Of a DNA stretch of 64,000 nucleotides, positions 24,647 to 32,061 are shown one piece after another (the stretch's first letter is position 1; every line of letters begins with the position of its first letter). The notes beneath the pieces were generated by a model. The model was not told the origin of the DNA. It saw nothing but the letters and a program-made list of their open reading frames with translations, and made no database searches. The position numbers were made by a program, and so were the translations under genes. Source of the DNA: DASZQY01 sp035548515 (lineage in GTDB: Bacteria; Pseudomonadota; Alphaproteobacteria; Rhizobiales; Kaistiaceae). The stretch covers positions 1 to 64,000 of the forward strand of contig DASZSW010000008.1 of NCBI GenBank assembly GCA_035548515.1, given 5' to 3'.

Positions 24647-25180
24647 TTGTCCGACGTGCTGACCGCCGAAAAGCCCGCGACCGCCATAACGCCAAAGCCC
24701 ATCGATCCCGGTGTTCGCATCGGCCACGTTCATCTGAAGGTCGCCGATATTGAGCGTTCGCTCGCGTTTTACTGTGGCGTTCTCGGCTTCGAGCTCACCG
24801 CCCGCTACGGCACGCAGGCGGCGTTTTTCTCGGCCGGCGGCTATCACCACCATTTCGGCATCAACACGTGGGAGAGCCGCAATGGTCATCCGCCGGCGCG
24901 CGGCACGACCGGCCTTTACCACACCGCCATCCTCTATCCGACGCGCGCCTCGCTCGCCGATGCGCTCCGCCGCCTGATTGCTGCGGGCATCCCGCTCGAT
25001 GGCGCGAGCGACCACGGCACGCACGAGGCCCTTTATCTCCGCGACCCGGACGAGAACGGCCTGGAGCTGGCGTGGGACCGGGCCTCGGAGCTGTGGCCGC
25101 GCAACGCCGATGGCTCGCTCGCCATGAAGACCGAGTGGCTCGATCTCGAAGACCTGCTCACGGAGCCGCCGCTTACCTGA
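24647..25180 (+). CDS. glyoxalase/catechol dioxygenase-like (VOC) protein
   Basis: A protein of about 177 residues with one visible VOC unit: IGHVHLKVADIERSLAFYCGVLGFEL at the start, a second module GLYHTAILYPTRASLADALRRLIAAG, and the closing EALYLRDPDENGLELAWDR with the metal Glu. His residues at the start of each module and this Glu fit a metal site as in catechol 2,3-dioxygenase/CatE-like proteins. The start is uncertain: TTG at 24647 has AGGAGA six bases upstream, while ATG at 24617 is also in frame. The substrate is unknown. Confidence 0.8.
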   Translation: MSDVLTAEKPATAITPKPIDPGVRIGHVHLKVADIERSLAFYCGVLGFELTARYGTQAAFFSAGGYHHHFGINTWESRNGHPPARGTTGLYHTAILYPTRASLADALRRLIAAGIPLDGASDHGTHEALYLRDPDENGLELAWDRASELWPRNADGSLAMKTEWLDLEDLLTEPPLT

Positions 25181-25250
25181 CGGCGGCTTCGGCGCTAAAA
25201 CCACCACCCGCGTTTCCCGGCGGCCTTTACCCGCCTTCGGAGCTTTGAAA

Positions 25251-26285
25251 ATGGCTGATACCCAAATCCCCGTCACCGTGCTCACCGGCTACCTCGGCGC
25301 TGGCAAGACCACGTTGCTCAACCGCATCCTCAGCGAGAACCACGGCAAGAAGTATGCCGTCATCGTCAACGAGTTCGGCGAGATCGGCATCGACAACGAC
25401 CTCATCGTCGAGTCCGACGAGGAAGTCTTCGAGATGAACAACGGCTGCATCTGCTGCACCGTGCGCGGCGATCTCATTCGCGTCGTCGAGGGCCTGATGA
25501 AGCGGCCGGGCGGCTTCGACGGCATCCTGGTAGAGACGACGGGGCTCGCCGATCCCGCGCCCGTGGCGCAGACCTTCTTCATGGACGACGACGTCAAGGC
25601 GAAGGCCAAGCTGGACGCGGTCGTGACCGTGGCCGACGCCAAGCACCTGCTCGGCAGCCTCAAGGACAGCCCCGAGGCGCAGGAGCAGATCGGCTTCGCG
25701 GACGTGATCCTGCTCAACAAGACCGATCTCGTCTCGCCGGACGAGCTGGCGCAGGTCGAGGGCCACATCCGCGCGATCAACCCGCACGCGACCGTCCACA
25801 AGACCGAGCGCTGCAGCATCGCGCTCGACCGCGTGCTGGACCGTGGCGCGTTCGATCTCGACCGCATCTTGTCGCTCGACCCCGATTTCCTCGAGGGCGA
25901 GGACCATGATCACGACCACGATCATCACGATCACGATGGGCATGACCACGATCACGATCATCACCACCATCACCACCACGACCTTGAAGGGCAGGGCGTT
26001 TCGTCCGTGTCGCTGAGGATGGGCACGCTCGACCCGAAGAAGTTTTTTCCGTGGATCGAGAAGCTGACGCAGGAGCAGGGGCCGGACATCCTGCGGCTCA
26101 AGGGTATCCTGTCGATGAAGGACGACGACGAGCGCTACGTGCTCCAGGGTGTGCACATGATCTTGGAGGGCAACCACCAGCGCAAATGGCGCGCCGACGA
26201 GAAGCGCGATTCGCGCCTGGTCTTCATCGGCCGCAAGCTGGACGAGCAGGCGCTGCGGGCCGGCATGGAAGCCTGCCTGGCGTAG
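25251..26285 (+). CDS. CobW/ZNG1-type GTP-dependent metallochaperone
   Basis: A 344-residue COG0523 GTPase. Walker A is GYLGAGKTT (residues 13-21), the metal-binding CxCC motif is NGCICC (Cys66, Cys68, Cys69), the base-recognition motif is LLNKTDLV, and a CobW C-terminal domain (RLKGILSMKDDDERYVLQGV) closes the protein. A very His/Asp-rich linker at about residues 218-245 should bind zinc, nickel or cobalt. COG0523 proteins deliver metals to client enzymes and are often zinc-starvation induced. The neighbouring WD40 gene is in the same orientation. No obvious Zur-like palindrome was found upstream. Confidence 0.9.
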   Translation: MADTQIPVTVLTGYLGAGKTTLLNRILSENHGKKYAVIVNEFGEIGIDNDLIVESDEEVFEMNNGCICCTVRGDLIRVVEGLMKRPGGFDGILVETTGLADPAPVAQTFFMDDDVKAKAKLDAVVTVADAKHLLGSLKDSPEAQEQIGFADVILLNKTDLVSPDELAQVEGHIRAINPHATVHKTERCSIALDRVLDRGAFDLDRILSLDPDFLEGEDHDHDHDHHDHDGHDHDHDHHHHHHHDLEGQGVSSVSLRMGTLDPKKFFPWIEKLTQEQGPDILRLKGILSMKDDDERYVLQGVHMILEGNHQRKWRADEKRDSRLVFIGRKLDEQALRAGMEACLA

Positions 26286-26371
26286 CCGTTCTTCCTCGGA
26301 AAACTGGCGTCGAAACGCCTTCGGCTCTTCGCGCAATCGACCCGTTGCCGCTATTCGCGAGAACCTCTACC

Positions 26372-26466
26372 TGTCGTCCCCGCGCAGGCGGGGACCCAGT
26401 ATCCGCCAAGGCTCCATATTCCGCCCTGAGGGCGGATACTGGATGCCCGCCTTCGCGGGCATGACA
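26372..26466. repeat. palindromic intergenic repeat (type D)
   Basis: A 95-base imperfect inverted repeat: TGTCGTCCCCGCGCAGGCGG opens it, CAGTATCCGCC and GGCGGATACTG are internal arms, and GCCCGCCTTCGCGGGCATGACA closes it. This layout is that of dispersed palindromic elements common between genes in alphaproteobacteria. It could fold as a transcript-end hairpin after the CobW gene. Confidence 0.8.
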
Positions 26467-26496
26467 TCCAGAGTTTGAGGCTCGAGCCGGTTCCCA

Positions 26497-27471
26497 ATGG
26501 CGACGATTCAGGAATTCCCTCTCGCGGCGTTTGTCGTCGAGGCCGCGTTTCTCGGCGACACGCCCGTGTTCGCGCTGGGCAACGGTCTTGTGCGGCGCGT
26601 GGTGGGCGGCGCGGCCGAGCCGGTGGCGGTGCATACCGGGGCGATCCTCGAGGCAACGGTCGCGGACGGCCGCCTGCTGACCGGCGGCGATGATGGCGTC
26701 GTGGCGCTGACCTCCGCCGATGGCAGCGTCGAGAAGATCGAGACGCCGCAAAAAAAGTGGATCGACCACGTCGCGGCGGGACCGAATGGCGTCATCGCGT
26801 ATTCCTCCGGAAAGACCGCGACGCTGCGTCATCCCGACGGTCGCGAGCGCGCCTTCGAGCACAAGCGCAGCGTCGGCGGTTTGGCCTTCGCGCCGAAGGG
26901 GCTGCGCCTCGCGGTGGCGCGCTACGACGGCGTCACGCTGTGGTGGGGGGGCACCGAGTCGGCCGCGCCGGTCGAGCTGAACTGGAAGGGCGCGCATCTC
27001 GGCGCGATGTTCTCGCCGGACGGCAAGTACATCGTCACGACGATGCAGGAAAACGCGCTGCACGGCTGGCGCCTCGGCGATGGCAAGGACATGCGCATGA
27101 CCGGCTACCCTGCGAAGCCACGGTCGCTTTCATGGTCCGCGAAAGGCCGCTTCCTGGCATCGTCGGGCGCGCCGGCGGCGATCCTGTGGCCGTTTCACTA
27201 CAAGGACGGCCCGATGGGCCGCCCGCCGCTGCAGCTCGGCCCGCGCGAGCAGCTGGTCACGCGTGTCGCTTGTCATCCGCGCGAGGAGACCGTGGCAATC
27301 GGGTACGCCGACGGCGTGGTTCTGACCGTTCGTTTCGCGGACACGAAGGAAGTCGTGTTCCGCAAGGCAGGCGGCAGCGCAGTATCGGCCCTTGCCTGGG
27401 ACAAGGCGGGCGATCGGCTCCTCTTTGGCTGTGAGGATGGTGCAGCGGGCATTGTCACCTTGGCCGGCTGA
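26497..27471 (+). CDS. WD40-repeat protein
   Basis: A 324-residue beta-propeller protein without a signal peptide. WD40-like blades are suggested by repeated strand groups such as VGGLAFAPKGLRLAVARYDGVTLWW, HLGAMFSPDGKYIVTTMQENALHGW and SLSWSAKGRFLASSGAPAAILWPF. WD40 propellers serve as protein-interaction platforms. The gene follows the COG0523 metallochaperone gene, with a dispersed repeat between, and precedes the DUF2937 gene by 15 bases. A role in metal homeostasis is inferred only from that adjacency. Confidence 0.8.
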   Translation: MATIQEFPLAAFVVEAAFLGDTPVFALGNGLVRRVVGGAAEPVAVHTGAILEATVADGRLLTGGDDGVVALTSADGSVEKIETPQKKWIDHVAAGPNGVIAYSSGKTATLRHPDGRERAFEHKRSVGGLAFAPKGLRLAVARYDGVTLWWGGTESAAPVELNWKGAHLGAMFSPDGKYIVTTMQENALHGWRLGDGKDMRMTGYPAKPRSLSWSAKGRFLASSGAPAAILWPFHYKDGPMGRPPLQLGPREQLVTRVACHPREETVAIGYADGVVLTVRFADTKEVVFRKAGGSAVSALAWDKAGDRLLFGCEDGAAGIVTLAG

Positions 27472-27486
27472 TATACGATCCGGGCC

Positions 27487-28017
27487 ATGATCTTTCGCAC
27501 CGTAGCCTTGGTCATTGCCCTCGCCGGTGCGTTCGTCGCCTCGCAGGCACCTGAGTTTGCGCAGCAGTATCGCCAGCGTCTCGGTGGCGCTGTCGATGAG
27601 CTGGCGCGCGTGATCGACAGCTTCGACAATGACGCCACCGCGTCCGGTACTGACCGTTTGGGCGGCCTGGCGCTGATGGCGAAGAACAGCGAACCGCTGG
27701 TGCGGGCGCAGGCCGTCACCATGGCGCGGACGATCATCCGCTACGACCGGCTGCTGAAGCAGCAGGCGGCGTTCCAGGACACCACGCCCTTCGTCCGTCT
27801 GACCGCCTTTTTCCAGGACTTCGACCGGCCGCTCGTGGAGTCCACGCTGCGCAACTACGAGCCGGCGGTGCCGGTGACTTCCGAGGGCGTCGTTTTCGCC
27901 GTCATCGGCTTTTTCGTGGTCTACGGGCTGCTGGCCTTCCTCGGTGCCATATTCCGGCCCGGGCATCGGCGGCGGCGGCGCAGTCGCGATCTTTATGCGA
28001 CCGAGGAAGCGGAGTAG
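27487..28017 (+). CDS. DUF2937 family membrane protein
   Basis: A 176-residue protein matching the DUF2937 pattern: an N-terminal membrane helix (MIFRTVALVIALAGAFVASQAPEFAQQYRQRLGGAVDEL), a charged periplasmic helical part with MARTIIRYDRLLKQQAAFQ, and a C-terminal helix (GVVFAVIGFFVVYGLLAFLGAIF) followed by an Arg-rich tail. The function is unknown. It lies 15 bases after the WD40 gene and is probably co-transcribed. Confidence 0.78.
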   Translation: MIFRTVALVIALAGAFVASQAPEFAQQYRQRLGGAVDELARVIDSFDNDATASGTDRLGGLALMAKNSEPLVRAQAVTMARTIIRYDRLLKQQAAFQDTTPFVRLTAFFQDFDRPLVESTLRNYEPAVPVTSEGVVFAVIGFFVVYGLLAFLGAIFRPGHRRRRRSRDLYATEEAE

Positions 28018-28077
28018 CGAAACCTTTCCCAAGGATTGTGGTTATGGGTCAGGGGCATCCGTAAGGAGCGTTGACCC

Positions 28078-28413
28078 ATGGCCGAGGTATCGCAGAACAC
28101 CATGGCAAAGGTAGGTGGTGCCCTGTCTTGGCGCGACCTCGATGAAGAGGAACGGCGCGCCGAAGGACGCCCGCCTCGGCCGGAGCCCACGACGGAGCCG
28201 GAAGTCATCGGCGACGTCTATGGCTCAGAGCCGACCATGATCGTGCCCGACGCCGTTGACGAGGATTATGACGCAGCCGAGCGCCGCGCCAACTGGCCGC
28301 GGGACGGGTGGCCGCGCCGCGACGATGCGGCCGCCAGCCGTGGCCTGATCGTTGCCGCGCTGCTCGTGTTCGTGGCGGTTGCCGCGCTGCTGGGCGTCGC
28401 CTTCGCGGTGTAG
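28078..28413 (+). CDS. hypothetical tail-anchored membrane protein
   Basis: A 111-residue protein with an acidic, proline-rich cytosolic part and one C-terminal transmembrane helix (GLIVAALLVFVAVAALLGVAFAV). No domain is recognised. The start has AAGGAG at a suitable distance. It ends one base before the convergent homospermidine synthase gene. The 60-base gap after the DUF2937 gene allows co-transcription. Confidence 0.6.
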   Translation: MAEVSQNTMAKVGGALSWRDLDEEERRAEGRPPRPEPTTEPEVIGDVYGSEPTMIVPDAVDEDYDAAERRANWPRDGWPRRDDAAASRGLIVAALLVFVAVAALLGVAFAV

Positions 28414-29847
28414 CTAACACACGAGGACGTTGCGGAACTGCCAGGGATCCGCAGCGTCGATGTCCTCGGGAAAAAAGCCGGGCCGGTCGGTGAGCGGCGT
28501 CCAGTCGGTGTAGACGCCCTTGACCGGTCCGAGATAGGGAAGCTGCACCTCGAGGCAGCGGCGATAGTCCATCTCATCCGCCTCGACGATCCCCGCCTTC
28601 GGATTTTCCAGAGCCCACACCATCCCAGCCAGCACCGCTGAGCTGACCTGCAGGCCGGTGGCGTTCTGGTACGACGAGATGCGGCGCGTCTCCTCGACCG
28701 AAAGCTGGGAGCCGTACCAGTAGGCGTTCTTCTCGTGCCCGTAGAGCAGCACGCCCAGTTCGTCGATGCCGTCGACGATCTCGTCCTCGCCGAGGATGTG
28801 ATGCTCCTTTTGCATGACGCCGGCGCGGCCGAACAGCTCGTGCAGCGACAGCACTGCGTCGTTCGCCGGATGGTAGGCGTAGTGACAGGTCGGCCGGTAG
28901 GTCGCCTTGCCGCCCTCGCGCACCGTAAGGTAGTCCGAAATCGAAATGGCCTCGTTGTGGGTGACGAGGAAGCCGTATTGCGCGCCGGGCGTCGGGCACC
29001 ACGAGCGCACACGCGTGTTGGCGCCGGGCTGGCGGAGGTAGATCGCCTGACCGTCGGGTCCGAGCGTGCCGGCGTTGTCGGGCATCCACGTCTCATGCGT
29101 GCCCCAGCCCAGCTCCGCGGGCTGCATGCCCTCGGAGAGGAAGCCTTCCACCGACCAGGTGTTGACGAACACGCCCATCTGCTTCGGCTTGCGGGCGCGC
29201 TGCGTGTCGCGCTCGGCGATGTGGATGCCCTTCACGCCGAGGTCGCGCGCCAGCCGCGCCCAGCCCTCGCGATCGTCCTGCTTCGGTTCCTTGAAGCTGG
29301 GGAGGGCAGTGTCCTTCGCGAGATTCACCAGCGCCTGCTTCACGAACCACGAGACCATGCCGGGATTGGCGCCACAGCAGGAGACGGCCGTCGGCCCGCC
29401 GGGATTGTTCGCCTTCTCGACGCGCACCGTCTGGCGGAGCGCGTAGTTGGTACGCGCATCCGCGCCCAGCGACTTGTCGAAATAGAAGCCCGGCCACGGC
29501 TCGACGACCGTATCGACGTACAGCGCACCGATCTCGCGGCAGAGCCGCATGATGTCGAGAGAGGACGTATCCACGGAGAGGTTGACGCAGAATCCCTGGC
29601 CACCGCCCGCGGTCAGCAACTGCGTCAGCAGGGCGCGATAGTTCTCGCGCGTCACCGCCTTGTGGACATGACGGACGCCATGGTTGGCGAGGATCGAGGC
29701 GCCGTCGTCATCCGGATCGACGACGACGAATCGCTTCTTGTCGAACTGGAAGTGCCGCTCGATCAGCGGCAGCGTGCCGCGCCCGATCGAGCCGAAGCCG
29801 ATCATCACGATGGGGCCGTCGATCTTGCCGTGCACGGGCCAATCCAT
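28414..29847 (-). CDS. hss: homospermidine synthase
   Basis: A 477-residue enzyme, the same length as the Blastochloris viridis homospermidine synthase. It uses NAD to join two putrescines, or putrescine and spermidine, into sym-homospermidine with release of ammonia or diaminopropane. The dinucleotide site is MIGFGSIGRGTLPLIERH near residue 15. VVEPWPGFYFDK, SCCGANPGMVSWFVKQAL and GTHETWMPDNAGTLGPDGQA are family blocks. The protein acts in the cytosol. Putrescine could come from the ornithine decarboxylase at 36420-37553. The gene stands alone on its strand. Confidence 0.95.
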   Translation of the reverse strand: MDWPVHGKIDGPIVMIGFGSIGRGTLPLIERHFQFDKKRFVVVDPDDDGASILANHGVRHVHKAVTRENYRALLTQLLTAGGGQGFCVNLSVDTSSLDIMRLCREIGALYVDTVVEPWPGFYFDKSLGADARTNYALRQTVRVEKANNPGGPTAVSCCGANPGMVSWFVKQALVNLAKDTALPSFKEPKQDDREGWARLARDLGVKGIHIAERDTQRARKPKQMGVFVNTWSVEGFLSEGMQPAELGWGTHETWMPDNAGTLGPDGQAIYLRQPGANTRVRSWCPTPGAQYGFLVTHNEAISISDYLTVREGGKATYRPTCHYAYHPANDAVLSLHELFGRAGVMQKEHHILGEDEIVDGIDELGVLLYGHEKNAYWYGSQLSVEETRRISSYQNATGLQVSSAVLAGMVWALENPKAGIVEADEMDYRRCLEVQLPYLGPVKGVYTDWTPLTDRPGFFPEDIDAADPWQFRNVLVC

Positions 29848-29977
29848 GGGCGTCTCCTCGCGCAGAATTTATCCGCACCTGATGGCGGGAATCCGCGCCT
29901 CAAGTCAACCCGGCGTTGACACGATGGCGGTCGCTTCTAAGCTGAAGGCTGGCGACTACGCATCAGGATCCGCGAAC

Positions 29978-31210
29978 ATGACACTCCGTCACGCGGCGCG
30001 CGGCGCCGCTCTCCTGCTTCTATTACCGCTGTCGCTGACGCCGGCTTTCGCCGACGTGCCGAAATCGGGCAACGCCGTGTTCGACGCGGCGGTGGGGCTG
30101 ATCGAGAAGAATTTCTACTCACCGGCGGCGCTGCCTGCCTTCGATGCGGCGGCGACCGCGGTGGTCAATGACGCGACCGGCAAGCCTCTGGTCACCGGCC
30201 CGGCGATCGACAAGCTGATCGCGGCTCTCGGCGTCTCACACACTGGGCGCTACACGCCTGACCAGGTGGATTACTACGAACTCAGCAATGTCTTCCGCTT
30301 TCCGCTCCGCGATCTCGTCCGCCGGCAATACCCGCGCGGTGAGGTGGTCTACGAAGGCATCGGCATCGCGTCCAAGGTCATCGACGGCCGCCGCTTCGTC
30401 ACCGACGTCTACGATGGCGCGCCGGCCGCGCTCGCCGGCGTGAAAGCCGGTGACGAGATCCTGTCCGTCGACGGCAAGCCGTTCTCCGAGGTCGGCTCCT
30501 TTGGTGGCAAGTCGGGCGGCGCGGTCGCGCTGGAGGTGAGGCACACCGCGGATGCCGCGCCGATGACGCTCAAGGTCGGCGTCGAGAAGCTCGACCCAAT
30601 GCAGACGTACATGGACGCCATCCGCGACAGCGTGCGCATCATCGACCGCGACGGCCGCAAGATCGGCTATGTGCATATCTGGGTCTATACCAGCGACGAG
30701 GTGACCGCGATCCTCAACCAGGAGCTCGCGACGAAGCTGAAGGACGTCGACGGCATGATCGTCGACATGCGCAGCCGCTGGGGCGGCGGGCCGGCCGATG
30801 CGGCGGAGACCTTCGTCGGCGGCAGCGCCGACATGCAGGTCGTCGCTAATGACGGCAAGCCGGAATACATCAACACACGCTTCCACAAGCCGGTGGTGGC
30901 GATCATCGACGAAGGCACGCGCTCATCGATGGAGATCATGGCGTATGGGCTGAAGAAGAACGGCATTCCGCTGGTCGGCCAGCCGACCGCCGGCGATGTG
31001 CTCGCCGCGCGGGCGTTCGCGCTGCCGGACGATTCCATTCTCGAGCTGGCGGTTGCCGACGTCATCGTCGACGGCCAGCGCCTGGAGGCCAACCCGGTGA
31101 CGCCGACGGTCGCGGTGCCTTTCGACGTGCGCTACGCCAACGGCGCCGACCCGCAGATGGACGCGGCGCTGGCCGCGATGGGCAAGCGGCTGGCGGCGGG
31201 CGTGAACTAA
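29978..31210 (+). CDS. S41 family peptidase with PDZ domain
   Basis: A 410-residue secreted protein with a signal peptide (AARGAALLLLLPLSLTPAFA), a PDZ segment (VYDGAPAALAGVKAGDEILSVDGKPF) and a tail-specific-protease core: IGYVHIWVYTSDEV, VDGMIVDMRSRWGGGPADAAETFVG and IIDEGTRSSMEIMAYGLKKN. The last piece aligns with the catalytic serine region of carboxyl-terminal processing proteases, and the Lys that usually completes the dyad fits KKNGIPLVGQPTAG. The usual TASAxE is altered to TRSSME, so activity should be checked. An open frame extends upstream antisense to hss, but the signal peptide fixes the start at 29978. Confidence 0.82.
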   Translation: MTLRHAARGAALLLLLPLSLTPAFADVPKSGNAVFDAAVGLIEKNFYSPAALPAFDAAATAVVNDATGKPLVTGPAIDKLIAALGVSHTGRYTPDQVDYYELSNVFRFPLRDLVRRQYPRGEVVYEGIGIASKVIDGRRFVTDVYDGAPAALAGVKAGDEILSVDGKPFSEVGSFGGKSGGAVALEVRHTADAAPMTLKVGVEKLDPMQTYMDAIRDSVRIIDRDGRKIGYVHIWVYTSDEVTAILNQELATKLKDVDGMIVDMRSRWGGGPADAAETFVGGSADMQVVANDGKPEYINTRFHKPVVAIIDEGTRSSMEIMAYGLKKNGIPLVGQPTAGDVLAARAFALPDDSILELAVADVIVDGQRLEANPVTPTVAVPFDVRYANGADPQMDAALAAMGKRLAAGVN

Positions 31211-31243
31211 GCCACGAGCGCCGCGCCGGTCGTTGCCAGCCGG

Positions 31244-31302
31244 CCGGGTCCTCCCCCGCGAAGCGGGGGAGGGGGACCATGCGAAGCATGGTGGAGGGGG
31301 CC
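31244..31302 (+). repeat. type A palindromic repeat, copy A1
   Basis: CCGGGTCCTCCCCCGCGAAG starts a unit of two hairpins, CCCCCGCGAAGCGGGGG and ACCATGCGAAGCATGGT, followed by GGAGGGGG. Near-identical copies lie at 31759-31817 and 34180-34237. Confidence 0.9.
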
Positions 31303-31758
31303 TGCACCGGCGGCGTCCGGGCATAACTCCAAACTTATCCCCGCGCAGAAAACCGCGCGTACACTCCGCCCATCCTCACTCGACGAGGGCGCCGACCGGT
31401 GGCGACCTGAAGGCGGAGGGAGGATGCGGTTCCCTGCCGACACCCGGACACGCACCGGGGTCGCGGGGCGGGCATGAGCGGACCGGCGGCACTACGACCG
31501 CCTGCCCACGTCGGGCTCTAGGTACGTCGCGTTAAGGCCTGGCCGGCGAAGCCGGAGAAGGCGCTCTCTCGCCAATGGGTAGAGCTAGCCGCGAAGAGGA
31601 CCGAAGCGCCGGTCATGTCTCGATAACGGCCGCGGCGGGCGCCCGGAAGGTGCCCACAAATGCGGACTGCCCGCTCGGCACCAGCCGGGCGCCCGCCACC
31701 CCTCGGCTTAAGCCTCGGGCGCCAATGCGTCGCGAGAAGGAGAGCCCATGCCCGGCGG

Positions 31759-31817
31759 GCCGGGTCCTCCCCTGCGAAGCGGGGGAGGGGGACCATGCGC
31801 AGCATGGTGGCGGGGGC
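31759..31817 (+). repeat. type A palindromic repeat, copy A2
   Basis: The same two-hairpin unit as A1 with a few substitutions (CCCCTGCGAAGC, ATGCGCAGCAT). It is followed after 24 bases by type B copy B1. Confidence 0.9.
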
Positions 31818-31841
31818 CGGCACCACGGCCCCGTGGCATGC

Positions 31842-31890
31842 CCCCTCAGTCGGCTAACGCCGACAGCTCCCCCGTAAACGGGGGAGCACC
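31842..31890 (+). repeat. type B palindromic repeat, copy B1
   Basis: CCCTCAGTCGGCTAACGCCG with CTCCCCCGTAAACGGGGGAG and a final CACCC. It has two hairpins, CGGCtaacGCCG-like and CCCCCGTaaACGGGGG. A second copy lies at 34117-34164. Confidence 0.9.
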
Positions 31891-31934
31891 CCGGCGTCGG
31901 TGTCCTCGCATCACCGCGCAGAAAGAGTCGCCAT

Positions 31935-31986
31935 CCCTCCCCCTTGCGGGGAGGGGGGACCGCCGAAGGCGGTGGGTGGGGGTCGC
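31935..31986 (+). repeat. type C palindromic repeat, copy C1
   Basis: CCCTCCCCCTTGCGGGGAGG followed by ACCGCCGAAGGCGGT and GGGTGGGGGTCGC. It is nearly identical to copy C2 at 47423-47471. Confidence 0.9.
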
Positions 31987-32061
31987 ACCACGCTGCCGCC
32001 GCTGGCCGAGTGCGCATGGCCCGACTATATCTCTGCCCAATCCCTCCATCCGGATGCGCCT

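Larger units (their letters stand above)
31211..32061. other. 851-base non-coding region, repeat mosaic
   Basis: No credible gene is present. The region holds type A repeats (31244-31302, 31759-31817), a type B repeat (31842-31890) and a type C repeat (31935-31986). Between them, at 31303-31758, is GC-rich sequence with several short inverted repeats and no convincing reading frame. Confidence 0.6.

Noticed and set aside
25890..25985. CAT/GAT-rich runs in the CobW and NicO genes as microsatellite repeats
   Set aside because: They are in-frame codons for His/Asp-rich metal-binding loops, normal for these families.
31575..31877. Small open frames in the repeat region (about 65-130 codons)
   Set aside because: They run through the palindromic repeats, have no ribosome sites and show only Arg/Pro/Gly-rich products.
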